Below, in pieces: positions 1 to 9,135 of a DNA stretch of 64,000 nt (its first letter is position 1; each line of letters opens with the position of its first letter). The notes below the pieces were generated by a model. That model made no database searches and was not told where the DNA came from. It saw nothing but the letters and a program-made list of their open reading frames with translations. The position numbers were made by a program, and so were the translations under genes. Origin of the DNA: DASRDR01 sp035550795 (GTDB lineage: Bacteria > Methylomirabilota > Methylomirabilia > Rokubacteriales > DASRDR01); NCBI GenBank assembly GCA_035550795.1, contig DASZOL010000029.1:1-64000 (forward strand), given 5' to 3'.

Positions 1-515
1 GGCGTCCCGGTGAGCCACTCGACGCCGGCGTAGATGTCCTCCGTGTTCTCGCGGAAGATCACCATGTCCACCGCCTCCGGCCGCTTGACCGGAGAGGGCA
101 CGCCCCGGAAGTACTTGACCGGACGGAGACAGACGTAAAGGTCGAGCTCCTGGCGGAGGGTGACGTTCAGGCTCCGGAAGCCCTCGCCGATTGGCGTCGT
201 GAGGGGCCCCTTGATCGCGACCAGGTACTCCCGGATCACGTCCAGGGTCTCGGCCGGCAGGAGATTCGGTGGGCAGTCCGCGCCGTAGACCGCGTGCGCC
301 TTGTCCCCCGCGTACACCTCGGCCCAGGCGATCCGACGCTTGCCGCCGTAAGCCTGCTCGACCGCAGCGTCGAGGACCCGCACCGAGGCGCGCCAGATGT
401 CGGGCCCCGTGCCGTCACCCTCGATGAAGGGGACGATCGGGCGGTCGGGGACTAGGAGCTTTCCGTGGGAGAGGGCGATCTTCTCGCCGGCGGGGATCTT
501 CACGCGACCTGGCAT
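1..515 (-). CDS. icd: NADP-dependent isocitrate dehydrogenase, N-terminal part (cut by window edge)
   Basis: Oxidative decarboxylation of isocitrate to 2-oxoglutarate in the TCA cycle (cytoplasm). The visible 171 codons follow E. coli Icd closely: IEGDGTGPDIW near residue 35, YGADCPPNLLPAETLD, AIKGPLTTP, RSLNVTLRQELDLYVCLRPV, SPVKRPE and FRENTEDIYAGVEW close to the edge. The residue equivalent to the phosphorylatable Ser113 of E. coli is Thr (ENTEDIYAG). ATG at 515 is preceded by a GAGGAGG ribosome site. It lies 79 nt downstream of aconitase on the same strand, so the two TCA enzymes are probably co-transcribed. The C-terminal two thirds are outside the window. Confidence 0.93.
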   Translation of the reverse strand, partial: MPGRVKIPAGEKIALSHGKLLVPDRPIVPFIEGDGTGPDIWRASVRVLDAAVEQAYGGKRRIAWAEVYAGDKAHAVYGADCPPNLLPAETLDVIREYLVAIKGPLTTPIGEGFRSLNVTLRQELDLYVCLRPVKYFRGVPSPVKRPEAVDMVIFRENTEDIYAGVEWLTGT

Positions 516-594
516 GCTGCCTCCTCAGGGCACGGGCACCGCCCGCACCGTCCGGTTTCCTGATCGAGCCGCGGTGGAGGCCGCCCCGACGAAC

Positions 595-2838
595 CTACGA
601 GAGCGCGTTCAGCGCCGACCCGGCGCGGAACCAGCCGATGTGCTCCTCGGTCAGGCTGTGGCGAGTCTGGATCGTGACGGTCCGGCCATCCGGCTTGTGG
701 ATCCTGACCTCGACAGGCCGGCCCGGGGCGAGCGCCTGCAGGTCCACCACGCTCACCCGGTCCGCCTGCTCGAACAGGTCGTAGTCCTTGGGATTCGCGA
801 ATGTCAGGGGCAGGACCCCCTGCTTCTTCAGGTTCGTCTCGTGAATGCGCGCGAAGCTCTTGACGAGGACCATCCTGGCGCCGAGGTACCGGGGCGACAT
901 GGCCGCGTGCTCGCGGCTCGACCCCTCGCCGTAGTTCTCGTCGCCGATCACGATCCAGCTCACGCCCTTGGCCTTCCAGTCCCTGGCGATCCGCGTGAAC
1001 GGCACTCCGGTCTCGCCGCTCAGCACGTTCACACCCTTGCCGGTCTCCCCGGTGAAGGCGTTGAGGGTGCCCAGGAACATGTTGTCGCTGATCCTGTCGA
1101 GGTGCCCGCGATAGCGCAGCCACGCGCCGGCGGGCGAGATGTGGTCGGTCGTCGTCTTGCCCTTCGTCTTGACCAGGATCGGCAGGCGCTCGAAATCCTG
1201 CCCGTCCCACCGCGGGAAGGGCTGGAGCAGCTGAAGCCGCTCGCTGTCCGGCTGCACCATGACCTGGACGGCGGCGCCGTCCGCGGCGGGGGCCTCGTAC
1301 CCCTCCTCGCCACGCGCGAAGCCGTCCCGCGGGAGCTCCTCGCCCTCGGGGGCCGTGAAGCGGAAGGCCTTCCCGTCGGGCCCCGTCAGCGTCCCGTGGA
1401 CCGGATCGAACTCGAGAGTACCCGCGAAGGCGAGGGCGGTCACGATCTCGGGGCTCGTGAGGAAGGAGAGTGTCGCCTGGCTGCCGTCGTTCCGCCCCGG
1501 GAAGTTGCGGTTGAACGACGAGACGATGGTGTTCGTCTCCTCCTTGCCGACGTCGGACCGCTTCCATTGGCCGATGCAGGGACCGCACGCGTTGGCGAGC
1601 ACCGTCCCCCCCATCTGCTCGAGCGTGGCCATGATCCCGTCGCGCTTGATCGTCTGGTGGATGCGCTCGGACCCGGGCGTGATCAGGAACGGCGTCTTCG
1701 CGCGCAGCCCGGCCTTGAGCCCCTGCATGGCGACGTGGGCCGCCCGGCGCATGTCCTCGTACGACGAGTTCGTGCACGACCCGATGAGCGCCGCCTTGAT
1801 GCCGGCCGGCCACCCGTTCGCCCGCACGTCGGCGGCCAGCTTGGAGATCGGCCGGTCCCGGTCCGGCGAGTGCGGACCGACGATGTGAGGCTCCAGCGTC
1901 GAGAGGTCGATCTCGACGACCTCGTCGTAGAAGTCCTTGGGATTCCGGAGCACCTCCGGATCGGGGACCAGGTGCGCCCGGTTCTGGGCGGCCAGCCGCG
2001 CGACGTCACGCCGGCCCGTCGCCTCGAGGTACGCCACCATCCGATCGTCAAAGGGGAACACGGAGGTGGTGGCCCCGAGCTCCGCCCCCATGTTGCAGAT
2101 CGTCCCCTTGCCGGTCGCGCTGATAGACTCGGCGCCGGGGCCGAAGTACTCGACGATCTTGTTCGTGCCGCCCTTTACGGTCAGCACGCCGCAGAGGTAT
2201 GTGATCACGTCCTTTGCCGACGTCCACCCGGAGAGCTTCCCCGTGAGGTGCACGCCGATGAGCTTCGGGTGGAGCACCTCCCACGGCAGGCCCGCCATGA
2301 CTTCGCCGCAGTCCACGCCGCCCACCCCGATGGCCAGCATGCCGAGACCGCCGCCGTTGGGGGTGTGGGAGTCGGCGCCGATCATCAGCCCTCCGGGGAA
2401 CGCGTAGTTTTCCAGGACGACCTGATGAATGATCCCCGACCCGGGCTTCCAGAAACCGATGCCATACTTCTTCGAGGCCGAGTGGAGGAACTCGTAGACC
2501 TCGTTGTTCTCGGTGACGGCGCGACGCATGTCCTCGGACGCGCCGGACTGCGCACGGATGAGGTGGTCGCAGTGCACCGTCGAGGGTACCGCCACCCGGG
2601 CCTTGCCCGCCTGCATGAACTGCAGCAGCGCCATCTGACCGGTGGCATCCTGCATCGCCACGCGGTCGACGCGGAGCCGGAGCGTGGCTTTGCCCCGCTC
2701 CCAGCCCTGCGCGCCCCAGTCGTGCACGTGGGCGACCAGGATCTTCTCGCTGAGGGTGAGCGGACGGTTCCACTCGCGACGCGCCCGGGCGAGACGGTCC
2801 GGCATCGAGGCGTAGAGGGCGCGGATCGCGTCGATCAT
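595..2838 (-). CDS. acn: Aconitate hydratase (mitochondrial/AcnA-like class)
   Basis: Isomerises citrate to isocitrate in the TCA cycle using a [4Fe-4S] cluster. The 747-residue protein shows MIGADSHTPNGGGLGMLAIGVGGVDC, GSCTNSSYEDM and ANACGPCIGQW (the cluster cysteines), and the C-terminal swivelling domain with DHISPAG and GDENYGEGSSREHAA. The length fits the mitochondrial-type family (about 750 aa) rather than the 890-aa AcnA or AcnB. I chose ATG at 2838: a GGGGAG ribosome site sits 8 nt upstream, while a TTG five codons earlier would place that site inside the gene. A TTGACA/TAGCAT promoter lies upstream and icd follows. Confidence 0.96.
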   Translation of the reverse strand: MIDAIRALYASMPDRLARARREWNRPLTLSEKILVAHVHDWGAQGWERGKATLRLRVDRVAMQDATGQMALLQFMQAGKARVAVPSTVHCDHLIRAQSGASEDMRRAVTENNEVYEFLHSASKKYGIGFWKPGSGIIHQVVLENYAFPGGLMIGADSHTPNGGGLGMLAIGVGGVDCGEVMAGLPWEVLHPKLIGVHLTGKLSGWTSAKDVITYLCGVLTVKGGTNKIVEYFGPGAESISATGKGTICNMGAELGATTSVFPFDDRMVAYLEATGRRDVARLAAQNRAHLVPDPEVLRNPKDFYDEVVEIDLSTLEPHIVGPHSPDRDRPISKLAADVRANGWPAGIKAALIGSCTNSSYEDMRRAAHVAMQGLKAGLRAKTPFLITPGSERIHQTIKRDGIMATLEQMGGTVLANACGPCIGQWKRSDVGKEETNTIVSSFNRNFPGRNDGSQATLSFLTSPEIVTALAFAGTLEFDPVHGTLTGPDGKAFRFTAPEGEELPRDGFARGEEGYEAPAADGAAVQVMVQPDSERLQLLQPFPRWDGQDFERLPILVKTKGKTTTDHISPAGAWLRYRGHLDRISDNMFLGTLNAFTGETGKGVNVLSGETGVPFTRIARDWKAKGVSWIVIGDENYGEGSSREHAAMSPRYLGARMVLVKSFARIHETNLKKQGVLPLTFANPKDYDLFEQADRVSVVDLQALAPGRPVEVRIHKPDGRTVTIQTRHSLTEEHIGWFRAGSALNALS

Positions 2839-2904
2839 GGTGGGGCTCCCCAAAGTAATCGCCCCCCACCCAGCCGGACGGGAGGCGCTTTCGACCGCAG
2901 CCCC

Positions 2905-2933
2905 ATGCTACTGCCCGCGACGCGGGGTGTCAA
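2905..2933 (-). promoter_or_regulatory. Sigma70-type promoter of acn-icd
   Basis: On the minus strand TTGACA (2933-2928), a 17-nt spacer and TAGCAT (2910-2905). The predicted start of transcription is near 2898, giving a leader of about 60 nt that contains the GGGGAG ribosome site of acn. Spacing is ideal and the -35 is a perfect consensus. Confidence 0.7.
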
Positions 2934-3000
2934 GGCGGCGGGCCGCCTAAACCCGCGAGAACAGTGACCGATGCGATCCGCCCAGCGGCGGCGGCCGGGG

Positions 3001-3810
3001 TCAATCGCCCATGCGGAGGCCGCGCACCGCCCATGCCCGGGCCACGAGTGGGATCACACCGTCGGCCCGGCACGGGAGCCGCGCGCGGATCTGCTCGCGC
3101 AGCGCATCGCGTCGCTCCGCCGACAGCGAGAGACAGTAACCCGGAGCCGGGGCCTGGCCGCCCAGGAACGGCGTCCAGTAGTCGTCGAAGTCGCGGAACA
3201 CCGTCGGCACGTCGATCGCCCGCGTCTCGACGCCCGCCAGGGGAACGCCACTGAACAGCATCGCCAGGGGCTCCGGCCGGCAGATCGGGAAGCGCACCCC
3301 TTCGTCGAGGTCGCGCGCCGCTGGGTCCAGGGCCACCGCCGCGTCCCAGAAGTGCCGCATGAGCTCCATGCCCTCGGCGTAGTCCCAGACGTACAGCGCG
3401 ACCGTCCCCCCGGGTCTGACGACGCGCGCCATCTCGGCCACCGCCGCGGCGGGATCCGGCACGAAGTTCAGCATGAGCCCCGACACCACGACGTCATACG
3501 TCGCCGCCGCCGCGGGAAGCGACTGGGCGTCGCCGACCGCGAACCGCGCCCGCTCGTCGCGGACCGTCCCTCGGGCGTACGACGCGTAGCCCTCGGACCG
3601 ATCGAAGCCGTCCACGCGTCTCGGCTCGGCGAGATCCAGGATCGGCCGCGTCAGGGCGCCCGTGCCGCAGCCCACGTCGAGCCAGCGCCGTCCCGGCGGC
3701 ACGGCCAGCCAGTCGAGAAACGGCCCCCCCACCAGCCGGCTCCAGCGTCCGACATACGGCTCGTATGCCGCGCCGCTCGCCCAGACGTCGGCTGGCCGGC
3801 CCTCGCTCAT
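3001..3810 (-). CDS. Class I SAM-dependent methyltransferase
   Basis: A 269-residue soluble methyltransferase of unknown substrate. Motif I is WLDVGCGTGALTRPIL (about residues 40-55), the acidic motif II end is VDGFDRSEGY, motif III is FAVGDAQSLPA, then a VVSGLMLNFVPDP post-motif and RVVRPGGTVALYVWDY, as in UbiE/Methyltransf_11 proteins. The start at 3810 was chosen because a GGGGAG site lies 5-9 nt upstream; the frame is open further upstream but that part is low-complexity. It is 49 nt downstream of the IOR gene on the same strand, so it may be the tail of that transcript; nothing ties it functionally to its neighbours. Confidence 0.85.
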   Translation of the reverse strand: MSEGRPADVWASGAAYEPYVGRWSRLVGGPFLDWLAVPPGRRWLDVGCGTGALTRPILDLAEPRRVDGFDRSEGYASYARGTVRDERARFAVGDAQSLPAAAATYDVVVSGLMLNFVPDPAAAVAEMARVVRPGGTVALYVWDYAEGMELMRHFWDAAVALDPAARDLDEGVRFPICRPEPLAMLFSGVPLAGVETRAIDVPTVFRDFDDYWTPFLGGQAPAPGYCLSLSAERRDALREQIRARLPCRADGVIPLVARAWAVRGLRMGD

Positions 3811-3859
3811 CCCCCGCTCCCCGCGTGACGGCGGCCCGCGGCCGCGGTCACCTCCGAAG

Positions 3860-6800
3860 TCACGCCTTCGCGCCGACCAGGGCCTCGGCGCGCGCACGGG
3901 CCGTGGCGATGCTGCGGAGCTTGATGTCCTCGTAACCGCGGATCGCCTCGGGGAGGCGCGCCAGCTCGACCGCCGTCGCATGACCGTCGGCGTCGGCCGC
4001 GCCGAGCGCGTCCCTCACGAGCGCCCGGTACCAGGGCACGAGGTGACGCTCTTCCCGCCGGACGGCGGCGTACCCGAAGGGGTCAAAGGGCGTCCCGCGG
4101 AGTCGCCGGAGCGCGCGGATGGCCCGGAGCGCGTGCCGGAACCACGGCCCCAGCCGGAGCTTCCGGCGAAGCCCGAGCGCCCGCAGGAGCGGCGGGTGCA
4201 GGTGCCAGAAGAGTCGGCGCGGCGCGGAGAAGAGCTGGCGCGTCCCGGCGTGGAACACGGGCTTCAGGTGGAGGCGCGCCACCTCGTACTCGTCCTTGTA
4301 CGCCATGAGCTTGTAGAGATTCCGGATCACCGCGTGGGTGACCTCGCGCCGGCCCGGTGCCAGGACTTCCTCGCGCCCCGCCACCTCGAGCACGAAGTCG
4401 ACGAACGCCGCCGCGTACCGGGCGTCCGCGTAGTCGATCAGCTCGCCCACGCGGACGGCCAGCAGCCGGCGCGCCTCGGGGTCCAGGGCCGCGCAGCGGT
4501 CGAGCAGCGACACGTAGGCGCTCGCGTCCCGACCGCCCAGCCGCTCGAGCGTCACCGCCCGCTCCGTCTCGAACGAGCGCGCGGGGGGCTCGACGAGCAC
4601 CCGCACCCGGTCCGGGTCGGCCTGCCAGAGCCGGCCGTAGCGGAAGGCCTGGAGGTTCTGCTCCACCGCGACGCCGTTCAGGCGGACGGCCTCTTCGATG
4701 GCCGCCCCCGTGAGTGGCAGGAGCCCGGCCTGGTAGGCGACGCCGAGCACGAGCATGTTCGTCGTCATGTAGTCGCCGAACAGGCCCTCGGCCAGACGCC
4801 GGGCGTCGATCGTGACGTTGGCGTCGGCTCGTGTCCAGCGGTCGATCTGGGCCCGGATCGCCGTGACCGGCGGGGTGAAGTCGACGTTGCGCACCATCTC
4901 GCCGCTCGGCAGGACCGACGAGTTCACGACCGCGACCGTGCGGGCCGGATCGCAGCGGTCGAGGTTGACGCGAGTACCGGCTGCCAGGAGGTCGAGGGCC
5001 AGGTAGAGGTCGGCCCGCCCGAGCCCGACCTTGTTCGCCGCCGCCACCTGCCCCGGGGCCGCGAGAATGAGGCTCGAGAGGACGGGCCCCCACTTCTGGG
5101 CCGCGCCGGTCTGGTCGTAGCTCAGGACGTGCAGGCCGTCGATCAGCGCCGCCCAGCTCAGCAGCGCGTTCATCGTGATCACGCCGGTGCCCCCGACGCC
5201 CGGGAGGTAGACGTGGTAGGGCTGCTCGATCCCCGCCCGGCGCGAGGGTTCCGGCACGGCGGCGGCGGCGAGGACGGGTGGCGATGGCTTCCGGTAGCCC
5301 GTCCCCGGCGCGGTCTCGACCGTCACGAAGGACGGGCAGTCGCCGCCGAGACAGGAGAGATCCTGGTTGCACGACGACGTGTGGATCCGGGTCTTCGGCC
5401 CGAGCTCGGTCTCGACCCGGTGGAGCGACATGCAGTTCGTGAGGGCCCCGCAGTGCCCGCAGCCCTCGCAGGCTTCCTCGTTGATCACGACGAACCGGCT
5501 CGGCGCCGGCAGCTGTCCGCGCTTCTGTCGGCGCCGGCGCTCGTTGGCGCAGAGGCCGTCGTGGATCAGGACGGTGACGCCCGGCGTGGCCGCGAGCTCA
5601 CGCAGGACGATCTCCTGCCGCTCGACGGTCTCCACGCGCGCGTTACCGGCGAGGTCGGCGCCGCGATACGCGTCGGGGTCCTTCGTCAGGACCACCGTCG
5701 CCCGCACGCCTTCCAGCTCGAGCATCCGGGTCAGCTCGGGCACGGGTTTCCCGCCGACCATCTCCTGGGCCCCCGTGTTCGCGACGAACCCGTTGTACAG
5801 GATCTTGAACGTGATGTCGGCCCCGGCCGCGACGCAGAACCGGATGTTCAGGAACGACGAGTGGAACAGCGAGCCGTCGCCGACGTTCTGCACCATGTGC
5901 GGCCGGTCGGTGTACGGCTGGAGCCCGATCCACGGGAGCCCCTCGCCGCCGAGCTGCGTCATCGAGACGATGTGCCGCTCCGGCTGCTCGATGATCGAGG
6001 CGAACGAGTGGCATCCGGGACTGCCCCACGCCAGCTCGCCCGGCAGGAGCCGCGTGCCGACGTTATGGGGACATCCCGAGCAGTAGTTCGGCGTGCGGCC
6101 CGGATGCACCTCGTACGGCCGCGCGCGCACCGCCCCGATCGCGTCGAGACGGCGCCGGATGGACGCCGCCACGTCGGGCTGGCCCTCGGCCAGGCGGAGG
6201 AGGCGGGGTCCCAGCCGCTCTGCGACCGCGTCGGAATCCATCCCGCCCTGGATGGGGAACAGCGGGGCCCCGGTCTCGTCGGCCTTGCCGAGCACCCTGA
6301 CGCCCTGCCGGAACCCGGCGAGGGCCTCCTTCACCTGCCCCTCCAGGAAGCCGCGCTTCTCCTCGACCACGACGATCTGTTCGAGCTCTCGGGCGAAGGC
6401 GCGGACCGCGTCGGCGTCGAGGGGGTAGGTCAGCCCCACCTTCAGCAGGCGCACGCCGAGCCGCCGCAGCGCACCCTCGTCGAGGCCGAGGTCCGAGAGA
6501 GCCTGGCGGAGATCGGCGTACGACTTGCCGGCCGTCACCAGGCCCACGCGGTCCGCGGCGGCTCCGAGCTCGGCCCGCGTGAGACTGTTCGCCCGCGCGT
6601 AGGCCAGCACGGCTCGGTGGCGCTCGTAGTAGAGCTGGCGCTCGGTCTCGATGTTCAGTCCGGGAAAGAAGGTGAAGTCCGTCGACTTCCGGAAGGGCTT
6701 CCCGTCGATCAGGAGCTGCGGCACGATGATGCCCGGGTCGTCGGGCGACACGTGGACCGTCTCGCCCCCGTCGGCGAGCTGCCCGACCAGCTTCATCGCC

Positions 6801-7420
6801 ACCCAGCACCCCGAGAAGCGGGAAAGCGCGATCGCGTGCAGGCCGAGCGTCAGGAACTCGGCCGTCGAGGCCGGATAGAGCACCGGGATGCCGTGCCCCA
6901 CGAAGGCGTAGTCGTCCTGGTAGGGCATGGTCGAGCTCTTCGCCTCGTGGTCGTCGCCGGCGAGCACCACCACGGCGCCGTGCCGGCTGGTCCCGGCGAA
7001 GTTACCGTGCTTGAGCGCGTCTCCGCTCCGGTCAACGCCGGGGCCTTTCCCGTACCACAGGCCCACGACGCCATCGTAACGGGAGTGCGGATAGCGGTCG
7101 AGCATCTGGGTGCCCGAGAGCGCGGTGGCGGCCAGCTCCTCGTTCGCGCCCGGCACGTGGCGAATGTCGTGCTGCTCCAGGATCTTCCGCGCCTGGCGGA
7201 GAGTAAGGTCGTAGCCGCCGAGCGGCGAGCCCGGGTAGCCGCTGATGAACGTGCCGATCCGCAGGCGCGCCCGGCGGTCCCGGCGGCTCTGGTCGATCGG
7301 CAGGCGCACGAGGGCCTGCATGCCCGAGAGGTGGACCTCTCCCTCCTCGCGGAGGTACCGGTCGTCGAGGGCGAGGTCGGCGTCCGCGGATGCGGAGGGC
7401 AGGGGCGTGGCCGTGTCCAT
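3860..7420 (-). CDS. Indolepyruvate ferredoxin oxidoreductase family protein (fused alpha/beta)
   Basis: A single-chain 1186-residue 2-oxoacid:ferredoxin oxidoreductase, the IorA-IorB fusion typical of aerobic and facultative bacteria. In aryl-pyruvate or branched 2-oxoacid catabolism it oxidatively decarboxylates the acid to an acyl-CoA and reduces an electron carrier. Visible order: N-terminal Pyr domain with GTFISGYPGSPLGGYD and PGANEELAATA; YCSGCPHN with a following GCHSF; ThDP site GDGSLFHSSFLNIR and NGFVANTGAQEM; a cluster region with CEGCGHCGALTNC plus SCNQDLSCLGGDCPSF; and the gamma domain with GVGGTGVITMNALL. ATG 7420 is preferred over the in-frame TTG at 7429, since neither has a clear ribosome site and a -10 element ends 8 nt before the ATG. 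The true substrate cannot be told from sequence. Confidence 0.9.
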   Translation of the reverse strand: MDTATPLPSASADADLALDDRYLREEGEVHLSGMQALVRLPIDQSRRDRRARLRIGTFISGYPGSPLGGYDLTLRQARKILEQHDIRHVPGANEELAATALSGTQMLDRYPHSRYDGVVGLWYGKGPGVDRSGDALKHGNFAGTSRHGAVVVLAGDDHEAKSSTMPYQDDYAFVGHGIPVLYPASTAEFLTLGLHAIALSRFSGCWVAMKLVGQLADGGETVHVSPDDPGIIVPQLLIDGKPFRKSTDFTFFPGLNIETERQLYYERHRAVLAYARANSLTRAELGAAADRVGLVTAGKSYADLRQALSDLGLDEGALRRLGVRLLKVGLTYPLDADAVRAFARELEQIVVVEEKRGFLEGQVKEALAGFRQGVRVLGKADETGAPLFPIQGGMDSDAVAERLGPRLLRLAEGQPDVAASIRRRLDAIGAVRARPYEVHPGRTPNYCSGCPHNVGTRLLPGELAWGSPGCHSFASIIEQPERHIVSMTQLGGEGLPWIGLQPYTDRPHMVQNVGDGSLFHSSFLNIRFCVAAGADITFKILYNGFVANTGAQEMVGGKPVPELTRMLELEGVRATVVLTKDPDAYRGADLAGNARVETVERQEIVLRELAATPGVTVLIHDGLCANERRRRQKRGQLPAPSRFVVINEEACEGCGHCGALTNCMSLHRVETELGPKTRIHTSSCNQDLSCLGGDCPSFVTVETAPGTGYRKPSPPVLAAAAVPEPSRRAGIEQPYHVYLPGVGGTGVITMNALLSWAALIDGLHVLSYDQTGAAQKWGPVLSSLILAAPGQVAAANKVGLGRADLYLALDLLAAGTRVNLDRCDPARTVAVVNSSVLPSGEMVRNVDFTPPVTAIRAQIDRWTRADANVTIDARRLAEGLFGDYMTTNMLVLGVAYQAGLLPLTGAAIEEAVRLNGVAVEQNLQAFRYGRLWQADPDRVRVLVEPPARSFETERAVTLERLGGRDASAYVSLLDRCAALDPEARRLLAVRVGELIDYADARYAAAFVDFVLEVAGREEVLAPGRREVTHAVIRNLYKLMAYKDEYEVARLHLKPVFHAGTRQLFSAPRRLFWHLHPPLLRALGLRRKLRLGPWFRHALRAIRALRRLRGTPFDPFGYAAVRREERHLVPWYRALVRDALGAADADGHATAVELARLPEAIRGYEDIKLRSIATARARAEALVGAKA

Positions 7421-7428
7421 GGCACCCA

Positions 7429-7458
7429 ATTATGGTATCGCGCCGGCCCGGCGTCCAA
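7429..7458 (-). promoter_or_regulatory. Probable promoter of the IOR gene, near-leaderless
   Basis: Minus-strand TTGGAC (7458-7453), 18-nt spacer and CATAAT (7434-7429), followed by 8 nt and the ATG at 7420. No Shine-Dalgarno is visible, so the mRNA would have a leader of zero to two bases. Confidence 0.45.
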
Positions 7459-7489
7459 CGGGAGTCCGACGGCGGACGCCGTCGGTCGC

Positions 7490-8791
7490 CTACCGGGGCG
7501 AGCCGTGTCCGCCGATCCGGGTTCCCGGGTCGGCGGGAGGGGCCGCGATCACGTGGTCTCCCCCCACCTCGCGGTAGATCGCCCCCAGGGCCGCCGTGAA
7601 CGCGCGCGCCGAGAAGCGCGCCTCGAACGTCTCGCGCGCCCGGGCTCCCAGACGCCGCCGGAGGGGCTCATCCGCGAGCGCGCGGGCCAGGGCATCCGCC
7701 AGCTGGACCTCATCGTTCGGGGGCACCAGGAGGGCGTCGTGGCCGTCGGTGACGTCCTCGACGATCCCGTCCACCCCGGTCGTGACGATAGCCCGGCTCG
7801 CCTGGAGCGCCTCGAGGATGACCAGCGCGCCGCTCTGCTCGGCCACGGCGGCGTGGACGAAGACGTCCGCCTGCCGGACGAGGCCGAACGCGTCGGACAC
7901 CAGTCCCGGCAGGGCGACGTCCCCGGCGAGCCCCAGCCGCGCCGCCAGACGACAATGCTCCTCGAGGAGCGGCCCCGGGCCGGCCAAGCAGGCGCGGAAC
8001 CGGATGCCGCGGGCCCGCAGCCGCGCCAGGGCGCGAAGAAGGACCGCGCCTCCCTTCTTCGGCTCCTGGCGGGCGACGGCCACGATCAGGGGCGGATCGG
8101 AAGGGTCGGCGCCACGATCGCCACGGGGGCGCGACGGAGCGGCCGGCGAGCCGTCGCGCAGGAAAGCGGACTCGGAGGCATAGGGCACCTTCCGGCAGGG
8201 GACGCCGGAGCCAAACCGATCGGCGATCAGACGCCGAACGAACTCGTAGTTGACGAGGACGAGCCGGGATTCCCGGTACGCGCGGCGCTCGAGCCGCTCG
8301 ACGGCGAGCCGCACCCACGCCTCCTGGGCGGTGTACAACAGCCGCGTCGATGCGGCGTACGCGGCGGCCCCGCGGCGCACCGACCGAGCCTCGACGGCGT
8401 AGGTCGTGTACGAGCCGAGGATCGGGACCACACTGACGCCCCGCCGGCCAAGAAGGTCGCGAGCCAGCACGCTCGCGTGCCCCCAGACGCCGAAGCCGTG
8501 AAGGATCAACGGAGCCCTGCGGCCCAGGACGAAGGCCGTGATCGCGGTCGCCAGGCGCGGGCCGTGGCCGGCCACCATCAGCTGGCGAAACGGTCGGAAG
8601 GGCGACGCCACCCGGTGGATGACGCCGAAGTCGGTCTCGACCCGGCCGGCGGCCGGGGCGACACAGAACAGGTGCGGCTCGAACCCCGCGGCGAGCGCCG
8701 CGCGGGCGTGGGCGCACACGTATCGGGAATGGCCGCCCCCGGGCTCGGAGAGCGGGTCGCGCCCCACGACCAGGACGACCTCGCGGCTCAC
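7490..8791 (-). CDS. Glycosyltransferase family 4 (GT-B fold)
   Basis: A 433-residue glycosyltransferase group 1 protein, likely transferring a nucleotide-sugar residue to a polysaccharide or lipid acceptor at the cytoplasmic face. It begins with a beta strand and glycine-rich loop (VVLVVGRDPLSEPGGGHSRY). The C-terminal Rossmann half has IVAVARQEPKKGGAVLLRAL, FRACLAGPGPLL, and the nucleotide-sugar region VFVHAAVAEQSGALVILEALQASRAIVTT, containing the E-x7-E motif. No signal peptide or membrane span is seen. The GTG start at 8791 has no ribosome site, so the true N-terminus is uncertain. No other polysaccharide genes flank it; the only nucleotide-sugar gene here is rfbB, 24 kb away. Confidence 0.85.
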   Translation of the reverse strand: MSREVVLVVGRDPLSEPGGGHSRYVCAHARAALAAGFEPHLFCVAPAAGRVETDFGVIHRVASPFRPFRQLMVAGHGPRLATAITAFVLGRRAPLILHGFGVWGHASVLARDLLGRRGVSVVPILGSYTTYAVEARSVRRGAAAYAASTRLLYTAQEAWVRLAVERLERRAYRESRLVLVNYEFVRRLIADRFGSGVPCRKVPYASESAFLRDGSPAAPSRPRGDRGADPSDPPLIVAVARQEPKKGGAVLLRALARLRARGIRFRACLAGPGPLLEEHCRLAARLGLAGDVALPGLVSDAFGLVRQADVFVHAAVAEQSGALVILEALQASRAIVTTGVDGIVEDVTDGHDALLVPPNDEVQLADALARALADEPLRRRLGARARETFEARFSARAFTAALGAIYREVGGDHVIAAPPADPGTRIGGHGSPR

Positions 8792-9135
8792 CGGAGGACC
8801 GCCCCGGCCGAGGCGTCAAGGCATCGACGGCCCATTCCCTCAGAGCCTCGCCCGGCGGCCGGCGGGTCGACGCGCGGCGCCACCGGGCCGGGGTGTCGAG
8901 ATAGCGCGCGCGGAGGAGCCTCCTTCGTGTCGGGTGCGCGGTGGACGTCGCCGGCATGCGCCGCGCAGGGCGTCAGCCCGGCCGTCGGCGGCTCCCATCG
9001 AGCGCGGCGTGCCGGAGATCGCTGCCCTCGCGCCCGAGCGCGGGGCGGAAAGGGGGGCGCGTCGTCGAGGATGTGCATGACCTCCTTGTCGAGCCGCCGT
9101 CTCAGCCTCCAGCCCGGCACTCGCTCCGGACCGCG
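8792..9135. other. Intergenic stretch without a convincing gene
   Basis: 344 bp between the glycosyltransferase start and the flavin reductase stop (both minus strand). Frames are open because of GC content but show no start with ribosome site. A minus-strand reading at about 8940-8800 (RRLLRARYLDTPARW followed by GEALREWAVDALTP) weakly resembles the N-terminus of a SAM methyltransferase and may be a gene remnant. A TTGACG hexamer lies at 8820-8815 without a well placed -10. Confidence 0.4.
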
